From positions 2,282,501-2,346,500 of the forward strand of contig NC_019703.1 in the NCBI RefSeq assembly GCF_000317045.1: 64,000 bases of DNA. Reading direction: 5' to 3'. Under the pieces are notes generated by a model that saw nothing but the letters and a program-made list of their open reading frames with translations, made no database searches and had not been told where the DNA came from. The position numbers and the translations under genes are program-made. The stretch is from Geitlerinema sp. PCC 7407. Lineage in GTDB: Bacteria > Cyanobacteriota > Cyanobacteriia > PCC-7407. This document shows positions 39,701-47,883 of the stretch, piece after piece. Within the stretch, counting starts at the first letter, position 1. Every line of letters begins with the position of its first letter.

Positions 39701-40526
39701 ACTCAACTTCGACCCCTTGGTAGCGCTCTCCTTGGAGCACAGAAGTGATAGAAAATGGCAGCCGTGATAGGTCCGATGGGGCGATCGCCCCCTCCGCACC
39801 TGCTCGATCAGCAAGAGACAGGCTGCTCGTCGGTGCCCAGGTCAATCCGCAGGCAATATCAAAGGGCTGATGCAGCAGGCGATCGCCCCAGAGCTGGTTC
39901 GCAACCTGACTCGCCTGAATAATCGACCCTGCGCGATCGCACACCAAAATCGCCTCCCCAGCCTGCTCCAAAATCAAATGGGCCAGACGCTCAGAAGCCA
40001 GCATCTTTTCTTGGCGCTTTTGCTCAGTCAGATCAGTCACAATAATGCAGTTGATCGCAGAGTCGCCCAAATTCAGATGATTAATCGATAGATAAACCGG
40101 AATTTTTGTTGTATCTTGCGCAATTAAAAATATTTCCCTTGTGTTTTTCTCACCCCTTTCTGCTTGCTGCATCAGCATCTGAAACAGAGATCGATCCGCT
40201 GGTGCCACAAATTGCTGAAATCGGGCGCCAATCACTTTTTCTAAAGGCTGTTTTAATAATTGAGAAAAGCTGCGATTGCCGTATAGAATCAGCCCGTCCG
40301 CCGACAAAATGCCCGCGCCTTGCTGCATCTCCTCCACAAGCAGCCGATAGGACTGGTCCGCACTCTGAAGGGTAAAGATTCGCTCTCCCTGGGGAGTCGA
40401 AACGACCAGCGCATCGACCTCCCCCTGCTGAATAGCGGCTAGCGTTGCCTCACTAGCTGCGAGGCGATCGCGCAGTTGCTGAAGCTCAGCGAGCAGCGCT
40501 TCCGTGGACTTCTGAGTATCTTCCAT
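36777..40526 (-). CDS. large sensor kinase with about seven PAS domains
   Basis: This 1249-aa cytosolic histidine kinase begins with a coiled coil (LLAELQQLRDRLAASEATL). Seven PAS units follow, the later ones with PAC tails such as GRDITDLKQ, HRDVNDRKN, ILDISDRKH and GEDITERYK. HisKA (SVVSHELRTPLTS) and HATPase (LLSNAIKFSPP, GTGLGLAICRSIV) close the protein. There is no receiver; the CheY-like gene 34 bp downstream probably supplies it. The gene upstream (27 bp) is KaiB-like, so clock or redox input is possible. Ligands of the PAS domains cannot be read. Confidence 0.92.
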   Translation of the reverse strand: MEDTQKSTEALLAELQQLRDRLAASEATLAAIQQGEVDALVVSTPQGERIFTLQSADQSYRLLVEEMQQGAGILSADGLILYGNRSFSQLLKQPLEKVIGARFQQFVAPADRSLFQMLMQQAERGEKNTREIFLIAQDTTKIPVYLSINHLNLGDSAINCIIVTDLTEQKRQEKMLASERLAHLILEQAGEAILVCDRAGSIIQASQVANQLWGDRLLHQPFDIACGLTWAPTSSLSLADRAGAEGAIAPSDLSRLPFSITSVLQGERYQGVEVEFQRPDGQVLNLVLNARPLTDIENYFHGAVVILTDITRRRQAEVALQQNQIQLQQKLAELEAIYQSAPVGLNVLDTDLRFVRINERLAEINGLPVEAHLGRTIREVLPAIAETAEAVLRPILETGEPLLNVEIMGETPANPGMQRTWLESFWPLREGDRIIGISTVCEEITERKRIEAALRRSKEELESRVAERTLELQAANDRLQQELAQREKIEQKLRQSEARYRAIVEDQTELIARFAPDSSILFVNDAYCRYFKVRREDIMSKSYNPVIYEADREKVAQLVETLTIDNPMVIIENRVVNGQGELRWTQWINRLFFDPMGNLIELQAVGRDITDLKQTEQALRESEERLQLALEASGDGIWDWNIAANVVYYSSQYFQMLGYSAEEFPSVFGTWVNILHPDDAVWVQDLLAAHLRDPSVLYQFDYRLRTQTGEWKWIANYGKVVAWDEQGNPLRMIGTHRDVNDRKNMEAALRRSEEQRRLALDLSRLGFWDLHLPTGELTWNDNHFTLLGLSPTASPPRYEIWTQCIHPEDVENVERTFAASIATHTDYEVEYRVVYPDQSIHWVMARGRAIYDEESQPLRSLGVILDISDRKHIEASLQESNRRWRSLLDNVQLVVIEINIHGKVEYANPFFLELTGYELEEVIGEYWFDKFLVPSQKSSIEIVFQEVLEHNFHTHYQNPILTKAGEERMIAWSNTILRDTAGKAIGSIGIGEDITERYKVERMKAEFISVVSHELRTPLTSMQAALSLLSDKIIDPNSEEGEATIQIAAEGTDRLVRLVNDILDLERLESGKVRLEKGPLNVSNLVETAIAQMQDMAKLAEITLEAHPVNLQIYADGDRLLQILTNLLSNAIKFSPPASTIQLNMRTLDPGDTFDCKHLASLNGSSALLFCVKDQGRGIPIDKLESIFDRFQQVDASDSREKGGTGLGLAICRSIVRQHGGEIWVESTLGQGSTFYFTIPVTGEGGRES

Positions 40527-40552
40527 AGGATTTTTCTGGCACTACAAGAGAA

Positions 40553-41014
40553 TTATTTAGGCACTAGATCCAAACCCAGCAAGACTTTCTCAGTATCAGA
40601 TAAATCACCAATGACCCGTCGCAGCGGCAGCGGCAGCTGCTTAATCAACGTCGGAATTGCCACAACATTATCAGTTAATACCGCTGGCGACGCCTGGTAC
40701 ACATCAATCACTTCTAGTTCATAGCGCCCCTGCAAATAAGTTTCACAAATTTCCTTGAGACGCTGAAGCGCTGACATCGAGCGAGAGGTACCGCCCGCAA
40801 TATAGAGCCGCAAACAGTAGTGCTGCTCACTAGAATGGGCGATCGCCCGCTCAAACTCCAGCGCCACATCAATGTCGTCAACCTCATCCTCCTTCTCAGG
40901 CGACGCGCTAACCTCGTCACAAGCCAATTCATCCACCGCCCGTTCCTCAGAGATCTCACCCTCAGGCATCCATTCTTCAGAAGAATTTTTCTTCTCGGGC
41001 ATCTTACTTTCCAT
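40553..41014 (-). CDS. KaiB-like protein with long acidic N-terminal extension
   Basis: This 153-aa protein starts at MESKMPEKK (41014; GGGA 7 nt upstream). The C-terminal 90 residues are a KaiB/SasA-N thioredoxin-like domain: [57 protein letters not shown]. The first 60 residues are acidic and low-complexity, absent from canonical KaiB (about 100 aa). Canonical KaiB binds KaiC to switch the clock to dephosphorylation; variants act outside the core clock. It lies between another KaiB-like gene and the multi-PAS kinase. Confidence 0.85.
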   Translation of the reverse strand: MESKMPEKKNSSEEWMPEGEISEERAVDELACDEVSASPEKEDEVDDIDVALEFERAIAHSSEQHYCLRLYIAGGTSRSMSALQRLKEICETYLQGRYELEVIDVYQASPAVLTDNVVAIPTLIKQLPLPLRRVIGDLSDTEKVLLGLDLVPK

Positions 41015-41065
41015 TAGAAAATCCCTATAGTCACAATGACTGAGACTCAGCAATAAACCCACGCT

Positions 41066-41398
41066 TTAGGGATCAATTGGCGTCACATCAAGGCCCAGCA
41101 AAACCTTTTCTTGATTAGATAAATCACCAATAATCTGTCGAATGGGCGGCGGCAGTTTTCTCACCAGCGTTGGAATTGCAAAAATTTGGTCCTGTTTTGC
41201 CAAATCCGGATTTTGCAACAAATCGATCACCTCAATTCGATACTGACCGTGGAGATACTCCTCACACAGCTTTTTCAAGTTTGCAAAAGCTGTCACCGAC
41301 TTAGGCGTTTGTCCAGCAACATACAATCGCAACTGCCAAATCTTCGTTTCACCTCCTTCATCAACATCGGACTCAATTGGATTCTGTTCAGGGTTCAT
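41066..41398 (-). CDS. KaiB-family protein
   Basis: This 110-aa protein contains [66 protein letters not shown], all matching the KaiB family. TAGGAG lies 9 nt before the ATG. It is likely a KaiB2/KaiB3-type or KaiB-like signalling protein rather than the core-clock kaiB, since no kaiA or kaiC is nearby. It lies 51 bp upstream of the second KaiB-like gene and about 170 bp downstream of the OmpR-GGDEF gene, all on the same strand. Confidence 0.88.
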   Translation of the reverse strand: MNPEQNPIESDVDEGGETKIWQLRLYVAGQTPKSVTAFANLKKLCEEYLHGQYRIEVIDLLQNPDLAKQDQIFAIPTLVRKLPPPIRQIIGDLSNQEKVLLGLDVTPIDP

Positions 41399-41571
41399 CG
41401 CCTACATCTCCTAAGGTCATAAACAACACGAGTCAACCCTGCTGAAACAGGAGTTTAACCAGCGTAGATCGGTCTAACCGGGAAAAATAGCTTCGACTGC
41501 CTGCAGAGCCCAAGGCTAATTACTCCCCTGCCTCCATCCTCACCGAAAACCTCTTATTTTCCTAGCAAGTT

Positions 41572-44091
41572 TTAGCTCGAAAAAATCTGTTTTCGGCCTG
41601 CCGCCTTCGCGCGATAGAGAGCCTGATCAGCCACACAATAGAGCCGCTGCAAATCAGAGCCATCCTCTGGAAGCTGAGAGACACCAGCGCTAAAAGTGAC
41701 CTGAAAAGGCTCGTCGCTTTGATCTTGAAAAACAAATTGACGCAGCCGACCGAGGACCTCCTCTAGGCGCCTAACCCCTACTTCCTTGTGAATACCGTAC
41801 ATACCGACAATGAATTCCTCACCCCCCCAGCGACCGACGACGTCCTCTTGCCGCACCAGCTGGTGCAGCAGCTGCCCCACATATCGGAGCACCTGATCGC
41901 CCGCTGAGTGTCCATACCGGTCATTGACTTGCTTGAAATGATCGAGATCAATCAGCGCCAAGCTGAGGGGCTGGCTTTGGCGCTGAGCCAAACGCATTAG
42001 CCGCGTCAGATCCAGCAAAGCCTTGCGTCGCAGGCTCACGCCGGTCAGCTCATCGAGCTCAGTCGCTTGCCAAAGCTTGCGCTGCTCGAGCCGGGTCTTG
42101 ATGCGGGTCAGCAGATCAAGGGGAACCACCGGCTTGCTGAGGAAATCATCGGCCCCAGCCGCAAAGCTGCGCTGCACAGTTTCGATATCCGCATAGGCAG
42201 ACAAAAACAAGACAGGCACGCGGTTCCAGCGAAGATCGCTCCGAATGACTTGGCACAGCTCAATGCCGCTGAGGGGAGGGATCAGCGCATCAGTGCTCGG
42301 GAGCGTGGCCGGTGGCTGACACAGCTCCACATCCAAAATCAGCAAGTCTGGCACAGCTTGCTCTAGGGTTTGCCAAAAGGCCTGAGGCTGGCTGAGGGTC
42401 GTCACGCGATACCCGCAGGGCTGCAACAGGTTACAGAGAATCTGCAAGAGAGCGGGATCATCATCAACGATGAGAATATGAGCGCTTGATCTGCTAGCTT
42501 GCTGAAGGACTTGGGCAAGGGCCGTCAGCACCTGGGCAGGGGCGATCGGCTTTTGCAAGAAGCAGCGACTGCCCAAACGGGCTGCCTCTACCCGATCCTC
42601 AAAGTTTTCGTCAGCCGTGAGCATTACCACCGGCAGATCAGGCGCTTGACGGCGCACCATAGCCAAGAAATCTAGACCATTACCGGCAGTGTCTGATAAG
42701 TGAATATCTAACAAGATGGTGTCAAAAGGAGATGCCTGAAATGATTGCTGGGCATCTTTGAGAGTCGTGGCGATCGTGACTCGCCATCCACCGGCTGAGG
42801 CTTCTTTGGACAGCATCTGGGCCAAGGGCCAATCATCTTCCACAATCAGCAGCGACGGAAAGGGCGAGCTGGCTGCTCCCTTTGGCGATCCCTTTTCTTC
42901 GCCAAACTCAAGCGGAAGGGTTTCTGAGAATGCAATCTCCTCTAGGGGCTCCGGCTCAGCAGGAAGGGGGATAGAAGGCTCCAGATGCTTTTTTAGCTGG
43001 GCAATTAGCTGCTTTAGCTGAGCTAGATCGTCAGGGCCGAGGGTCTCTAGACCCTTGAGAAGCTGCTGCACTTGCCGGGAGAGATGGGAGGCTTCGGTGA
43101 GACCAAAGCTCCCCAGAGAGCCGATGAGGGTATGGGCCTCTTGGGCTGCGCTTTGCTGCTGATCGGGGGTGAGAGATCCTTGCTCAAGGGCAGTAACCGC
43201 CGTCTCAATGATCAGCAGGCGATCGCAATAAGATTGACGACACTCTTGCCACACATCCAAAAACTCTGGCGGAATCGAGGATAGCTCAGTCATTCGATCG
43301 GCTGTAGGAGGGGCCTCCTCTGCCAAAGACGCAGTGCCCTGGGCCTCAGGGGTGGAGAGCTCTTCGGCAGTCGGTTCATCTTTCATGGTCCTTCTGTCCT
43401 GGCGCTGCTTCAGGCGATATCCCAGTTTGTAGAGAGTATCGATGGGATCTTCGGCTCCGGCCTGTTTTAGCTTTTGGCGCAGTCCTTTGATATGGGCACG
43501 CACCGCTCCTTCGCTGGGGGTGCCGCCAGTGGTCCACAGATTGAACAGCAGGCGATCGAGGCTAAAGATTTGCTCTGGATTGCGCAGAAACAACTCCAGC
43601 AGCTCATATTCTTTGGCAGCTAGGGTAATGGGGCTACCCCGGTACGTCACCTCGCAGCTGCTAGGATGCAGACAAAGCGCCCCCCACTGCAATAAGGGCG
43701 ATCGCGTTTTTTGGCTGCGACGCAGCAAGGCCCGAATGCGCGCCAGAATTTCATCAAAGTCAAAGGGTTTGACCACATAGTCATCGGCCCCAGCGTCGAG
43801 ACCCAACACCTTATTGGTGACGGCATCGAGGGCCGTCATCAGCAGGATCGGCGTGTCCTGATTGGGGCTCGAAGGAAGATGAAGTCCGGCCCGCAGCCGC
43901 TGACAAATCTCGATTCCGGTCAGGCTCGGCAGCATCCAGTCCAGCAAAATCAGATCGTAGGCAGAGGACTGGATTAGCTCCCAGCCTTGCTGGCCATCGA
44001 TCGCAATTTCTACGCGATAGTGTTGTTTATTCAGCGATCGCTGAAGGAGTTTGGCTAGACCTTCATCATCCTCTATACACAAGATTTTCAC
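41572..44091 (-). CDS. multi-domain regulator OmpR-HPt-REC-REC-GGDEF
   Basis: This 839-aa protein starts with GTG at 44091. In order: receiver 1 (LILLDWMLPSLTG), an OmpR winged helix (AAKEYELLELFLRNPEQIFS ... HIKGLRQKLKQAG, about 130-225), HPt (EAHTLIGSLGSFG, about 310), receiver 2 (TILLDIHLSD), receiver 3 (LLILDVEL, with an insertion) and GGDEF (about 670-835). GGEEF is intact and RQED, five residues before it, is the RxxD inhibitory site. One polypeptide could thus bind DNA, relay phosphate and make c-di-GMP. It heads the cluster with the KaiB-like genes and the multi-PAS kinase. Confidence 0.92.
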   Translation of the reverse strand: MKILCIEDDEGLAKLLQRSLNKQHYRVEIAIDGQQGWELIQSSAYDLILLDWMLPSLTGIEICQRLRAGLHLPSSPNQDTPILLMTALDAVTNKVLGLDAGADDYVVKPFDFDEILARIRALLRRSQKTRSPLLQWGALCLHPSSCEVTYRGSPITLAAKEYELLELFLRNPEQIFSLDRLLFNLWTTGGTPSEGAVRAHIKGLRQKLKQAGAEDPIDTLYKLGYRLKQRQDRRTMKDEPTAEELSTPEAQGTASLAEEAPPTADRMTELSSIPPEFLDVWQECRQSYCDRLLIIETAVTALEQGSLTPDQQQSAAQEAHTLIGSLGSFGLTEASHLSRQVQQLLKGLETLGPDDLAQLKQLIAQLKKHLEPSIPLPAEPEPLEEIAFSETLPLEFGEEKGSPKGAASSPFPSLLIVEDDWPLAQMLSKEASAGGWRVTIATTLKDAQQSFQASPFDTILLDIHLSDTAGNGLDFLAMVRRQAPDLPVVMLTADENFEDRVEAARLGSRCFLQKPIAPAQVLTALAQVLQQASRSSAHILIVDDDPALLQILCNLLQPCGYRVTTLSQPQAFWQTLEQAVPDLLILDVELCQPPATLPSTDALIPPLSGIELCQVIRSDLRWNRVPVLFLSAYADIETVQRSFAAGADDFLSKPVVPLDLLTRIKTRLEQRKLWQATELDELTGVSLRRKALLDLTRLMRLAQRQSQPLSLALIDLDHFKQVNDRYGHSAGDQVLRYVGQLLHQLVRQEDVVGRWGGEEFIVGMYGIHKEVGVRRLEEVLGRLRQFVFQDQSDEPFQVTFSAGVSQLPEDGSDLQRLYCVADQALYRAKAAGRKQIFSS

Positions 44092-44364
44092 GATGGTGCT
44101 ACTGATCGAACGTCGTTATACCAAGGCTCAGTCTTCTCCCAGCCCAAAGTAGAGTACTTTTTGGCAGACGGTAGAGTGGGTTCTGGGCTTACTTAATGTT
44201 CCCAAATCCCAGCATTTTCTAACAATTAAATCTCTCTCAAAAAAAGTCTTTAGGGCGGGAAATAGAGCCTATCAACTCGTCTTATATCCAGCCAAGGGAT
44301 TACGCCAAGTCTATTAAACCTGACAAAGAAAACACCAGCATGTCTTGGCTGAGGCGATCGCCTC

Positions 44365-44370
44365 TATAAT
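44365..44370 (+). promoter_or_regulatory. -10 box of nitroreductase gene
   Basis: A perfect TATAAT ends 27 bp before the ATG at 44398. The region 17-18 bp upstream (TGTCTTG) is a weak -35, and a HIP1 site fills the spacer. The rest of 44092-44364 contains no gene and should hold the divergent promoter for the regulator gene. Confidence 0.55.
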
Positions 44371-44397
44371 CAGAGAGCTCTTAGCAAAACTACACAT

Positions 44398-45051
44398 ATG
44401 ACTTCGGTTGTCTCTCCTGATCAGCTTCTGCAACAGCTTCACTGGCGCTATGCCACCAAGAAATTTGATCCGACAAAGAAGATTCCGCAGGAAGTCTGGG
44501 AAGCCCTCGAGAAAAGCCTGGTGCTAGCTCCGTCGTCCTTTGGGCTCCAGCCGTGGAAGTTTTTCGTCGTGACAAATCCTCAAACGCGGCAGCAGCTTGT
44601 TGCCCATTCCTGGAACCAGACTCAGGTAGCCGATGCCTCTCACCTGGTGGTGCTGGCCATCAAAAAAGAGATCAATGATGCCTATGTGGATCACTATGTC
44701 CAGCACATGGCGAGCGTGCGCGAGACGTCGGTAGAAAATTTGGCCGGTTTTGGCAACGTGGTCAAGGGATTTTTGACCAACCCGCCCTATCCCCTCGATC
44801 TTGAAGAGTGGGCCAAGCGTCAGGTCTACGTGGCGCTGGGTCAGCTGATGACGAGCGCGGCGCTGCTGGGCATCGACACCTGCCCCATGGAGGGCTTTGC
44901 CCCTGCGAAGTATGACGAAACTCTGGGGCTGACGGAGCTGGGCTATGCCTCAGTGGTGCTCTGCCCGCTGGGATATCGGGCAACCGATGATAAGTATGCC
45001 GTCATGCCCAAGGTTCGTTTCCCGCAAGAAGAAATGGTGCAGTATCTCTAG
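44398..45051 (+). CDS. nitroreductase-family NAD(P)H oxidoreductase (NfsB-like)
   Basis: This 217-aa FMN enzyme is of the nitroreductase family. The N-terminus has the FMN-phosphate-binding RYATKKFDPTKKIP, then LAPSSFGLQPWKFFVV; the C-terminal part has LGIDTCPMEGFAPAKYDE and VVLCPLGYRATDD. Such proteins reduce quinones, nitroaromatics or flavins. It has its own promoter and a terminator that it shares with the convergent gene, so it is monocistronic. Confidence 0.93.
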   Translation: MTSVVSPDQLLQQLHWRYATKKFDPTKKIPQEVWEALEKSLVLAPSSFGLQPWKFFVVTNPQTRQQLVAHSWNQTQVADASHLVVLAIKKEINDAYVDHYVQHMASVRETSVENLAGFGNVVKGFLTNPPYPLDLEEWAKRQVYVALGQLMTSAALLGIDTCPMEGFAPAKYDETLGLTELGYASVVLCPLGYRATDDKYAVMPKVRFPQEEMVQYL

Positions 45052-45091
45052 ATCTACGTCATATTTCGCATCTGTAGAGAGAGCTTAAATC

Positions 45092-45131
45092 AAAAAGGCG
45101 ATCGCGATTTCTCTAAGGCGATCGTCTTTTT
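45092..45131. terminator. bidirectional terminator with HIP1 core
   Basis: AAAAAGGCGATCGC (45092-45105) pairs with GCGATCGTCTTTTT (45118-45131), with one G-T pair. A-run and T-run flank the stem, so it can stop transcripts from both sides between convergent genes. Confidence 0.8.
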
Positions 45132-45161
45132 AGATATCTCTCCCAAAGCACTGATTAATTC

Positions 45162-45186
45162 GAAAAAGTGATCACAGGTGATCACT
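45162..45186 (-). terminator. terminator of the convergent membrane protein gene
   Basis: The palindrome AGTGATCAC-AG-GTGATCACT (45167-45186) is followed on the minus strand by TTTTT. It starts 11 bp after the stop at 45198. Confidence 0.8.
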
Positions 45187-45197
45187 AGAGAGAAATA

Positions 45198-45755
45198 CTA
45201 AGGCTCTGATTCAGAGGGTCGCTTGCGCAGAGAAGAGAAATACTTGAGGCAGGCATAGGCGATCGCCATTCCCCACAGCGTCAAGACAATCCCCATCGGC
45301 GCAATCTCTCGCATCCACAGACCCATTAGCCCCATACCCAGGCCATCTGCGATCAGCACCGGCAAGCGCTCCCGCACGCCCCAAGGCTGAATTTTTAGAT
45401 CGGGCGGCTGAATCTGGATACCGGCAAATAGGTTGAACCAGACCTGGCTGAGCAAAACGAGCTGAATTCCCCAACCCAGCCACACAGCCGCTATCCCAAA
45501 GCCCACTATCTCTAGAACAATCGTCGTCAAGGTCACCCAGTAGAAGCGCCGAATGCGGAAATCAGGTGTCTGACGCTGGGCGGCGATCGCCTGGCGCAGG
45601 TCCAGCACAGCCATCCGCGCCTGATCAATCGAAAATAAAAAGAGGCCCAAAGCCAAAAGCCGGTGACTGAGATCTGGCCCCCACAAAACCTGGCCCAGTA
45701 CCCCTAGACTTGCGGGAAAAAAGATCCAAAAAACAATCCAAGCAATCCGTGACAT
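45198..45755 (-). CDS. hypothetical membrane protein
   Basis: This 185-aa protein has five or so hydrophobic segments: WIVFWIFFPASLGVLGQVLW, LLALGLFLFSID, TIVLEIVGFGIAAVWLGWGIQLVLL, LIADGLGMGLMGLWM and GIVLTLWGMAIAYACL. The tail is basic (SSLRKRPSESEP). No family is recognised. It has its own terminator. A transport role is not supported by any motif seen. Confidence 0.7.
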   Translation of the reverse strand: MSRIAWIVFWIFFPASLGVLGQVLWGPDLSHRLLALGLFLFSIDQARMAVLDLRQAIAAQRQTPDFRIRRFYWVTLTTIVLEIVGFGIAAVWLGWGIQLVLLSQVWFNLFAGIQIQPPDLKIQPWGVRERLPVLIADGLGMGLMGLWMREIAPMGIVLTLWGMAIAYACLKYFSSLRKRPSESEP

Positions 45756-45976
45756 TCAGCGGCAAACCCTGTTGTTGCAAGTGATGGACGCTGGGGATGG
45801 GTACCCGCCAAAGCCCGAAAGGCCATTTTAGCGGCTCTGGGGACGGCTCAGGAGCGCTGGGGGGTCACTCTGGCGACTGTCCAGTCAGCGGCGAACCTCT
45901 GAAACCCTCTAGGCTAGGGCTTTGTGGCATTTGGTGGGAGTGATATACTCGGGGCGCTTGGCAGGAGAGAGAGTTT

Positions 45977-46738
45977 ATGGGCGATCGCACAGTATCCGCA
46001 TCATCGACACCGTCTGTGGCCCTCGTGGTGGGGGCGGGGCGCGGGATTGGTTTGGGGTTTGTGCGGCATCTGCTGGCGAAGCCCGAAATGCAGGTATACG
46101 CCACCCATCGATCGCCCTCTCCCGAGTTGCAGGCCTTAGCGGGCGATCGCCTGCGGTGCTTGCCGATGGATATCACCGACGAGGCCCAGATCTCAGCGGC
46201 GATCGCCACGATTCAGGCTGAGACGCCAGCGCTGCACACCGTGATCAACTGCGTCGGCCTGCTCCACGACGGCCCCCTACAGCCCGAAAAAAGCCTCCGC
46301 CACCTCAACGCCGAACAGCTCAGCCGCTACTTCCAGATCAACAGCATCGGGCCGGTTCTCTTGGCCAAGCACCTCCAGCCCCTTCTCAAGCACAGCGATC
46401 GCGCCCTCTTTGCGACGCTCTCTGCCAAGCTCGCCAGCATTGGCGACAACCAGCTCGGCGGCTGGTACGGCTATCGCGCCTCCAAGACCGCCCTGAATAT
46501 GTTCATGCACACTGTGGCCGTCGAGTTTCGGCGCACCTGCCCGCGAGCTATTGTTGTCACGCTCCACCCCGGCACCACCGACACTGAGCTCTCTGCACCC
46601 TTCCAGGGCAACGTCCCCCCCGAGAAACTTTTCAGCGTCGATCGCACGGTGACTCAGCTGTTGGCCGTCCTGGATCAGCTCACCCCCAGCGACAGCGGGG
46701 GCTTCTTTTCCTGGGATGGGAGTCGTCTCCCTTGGTAG
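45977..46738 (+). CDS. short-chain dehydrogenase/reductase (CsgA/C-factor-like)
   Basis: This 253-aa SDR has the nucleotide-binding VVGAGRGIGLGFVR (about residues 17-30), INCVGLLHDGP (NAG-like motif), the catalytic Ser near ATLSAKLASIGD and YGYRASKTALN (YxxxK). The layout fits the C-factor-like SDRs. GGAGAGAGAG precedes the ATG. The substrate is unknown. It ends 16 bp from the convergent GST gene. Confidence 0.92.
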   Translation: MGDRTVSASSTPSVALVVGAGRGIGLGFVRHLLAKPEMQVYATHRSPSPELQALAGDRLRCLPMDITDEAQISAAIATIQAETPALHTVINCVGLLHDGPLQPEKSLRHLNAEQLSRYFQINSIGPVLLAKHLQPLLKHSDRALFATLSAKLASIGDNQLGGWYGYRASKTALNMFMHTVAVEFRRTCPRAIVVTLHPGTTDTELSAPFQGNVPPEKLFSVDRTVTQLLAVLDQLTPSDSGGFFSWDGSRLPW

Positions 46739-46754
46739 AGATTTGCCAAATCTC

Positions 46755-47771
46755 TCACTCTTCTACTAAAGATCTCTGAGCCAGAGATTCGCGATGGTGA
46801 GGAGCATCCAGGGTGATATCAGGCCCTATAGGGATAATGCCGCCCGGATTGAGGGGAAAAAGATTGCCGTAATAGTCTCGCTTGACCGCCTGAAGGTCAC
46901 AGGTCGCCGCTACTCCAGGCATCTGGTAGAGATCTCGGAGATAGGGTCCGAGGGCTGGATAGTCTTGAATGCGGCGGCGATTACATTTAAATAAACTGTA
47001 GTAGACAATATCGAAGCGAAAGAGCGTCGTGAAAAGCCGCACGTCCGCCAGGGTGAGGCGATCGCCGCCCAGATAGCGCTGATGAGTCAGCACCTGATCG
47101 AGCTGATCGAGCATGGCAAATAGTTCACTGCACGCTTCCTCATAGGCCGCCTGGGTTTGGGCAAAGCCGCAGCGATAGACGCCATTATTGACCGCGTGAT
47201 AGATCTGCTCATTCCAGGTATCAATGGTCTCTTTGAGATCATCTGGATAGAGATCGAGGGACGCGTGAGCCGCGATCGCATTAAAGGCCCCATTGAGCAT
47301 GACAATCATCTCCGCGCTCTCATTGTTCACGATGGTGCGAGTCTGGCTGTCCCACAGCACCGGCACCGTCGCCCGCCCCGTATACCCGGGCTGCGCCACC
47401 TGGTAGAGCTCCGGCAGCGTCTGACATCCCTCCCACTCGTCCTCAAAGACCCACATCCCCTGATCCGGCGAGGGCTGCGCCCGCACCACCGCGATCGCGT
47501 CTTCTAGCCCCTTGAGCGATCGCACCACCAGGGTCCGGTGCGCCCAGGGACACCCCATCCCCACGATCAGAGAGTAGCGGTGAGCTTCTGCAGGATAGGC
47601 CTCGGAGCCAACCCACTGGCGAAACTGGCTGGCGGGCCGCTGGTAGGCTCCAGACTGGCTGCGGGGCGCAAGACGCGCCATCATCAGATGCCACATCTGG
47701 GTCCAGGCAAACTTACCCACTTTGATCAAGGTGCCGGGGGGCAGACCTTTAGTTTTGGGCCGTGGAGCCAT
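46755..47771 (-). CDS. glutathionyl-hydroquinone reductase-like GST (xi class)
   Basis: This 338-aa protein starts at MAPRPKTKG (47771; GGAGG 8 nt upstream). The N-terminal thioredoxin-like domain has the catalytic GMGCPWAHRTL and the glutathione-binding NNESAEMI; the C-terminal helical domain has RYLGGDRLTLADVRLF. This is the YqjG/ECM4 pattern. Such enzymes reduce glutathionyl-hydroquinones with GSH. In a phototroph it could protect against quinone conjugates. A nitroreductase and an SDR are near but not in the same operon. Confidence 0.92.
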   Translation of the reverse strand: MAPRPKTKGLPPGTLIKVGKFAWTQMWHLMMARLAPRSQSGAYQRPASQFRQWVGSEAYPAEAHRYSLIVGMGCPWAHRTLVVRSLKGLEDAIAVVRAQPSPDQGMWVFEDEWEGCQTLPELYQVAQPGYTGRATVPVLWDSQTRTIVNNESAEMIVMLNGAFNAIAAHASLDLYPDDLKETIDTWNEQIYHAVNNGVYRCGFAQTQAAYEEACSELFAMLDQLDQVLTHQRYLGGDRLTLADVRLFTTLFRFDIVYYSLFKCNRRRIQDYPALGPYLRDLYQMPGVAATCDLQAVKRDYYGNLFPLNPGGIIPIGPDITLDAPHHRESLAQRSLVEE

Positions 47772-47883
47772 GGCGATCGCCTCCAATGCATCTTTTTCTA
47801 TTCTCTCGGGTTTAGCAACAACTGGGCAGCACCAGCCGAGCCCCCTATTCTAGAGAGCATTGTTTAGCAAACAGGAGGCTCCC

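Noticed and set aside
41066-41398. Core-clock kaiB
   Set aside because: Sequence fits the KaiB family but no kaiA/kaiC neighbours and a tandem KaiB-like gene point to a KaiB-like signalling protein; symbol withheld.
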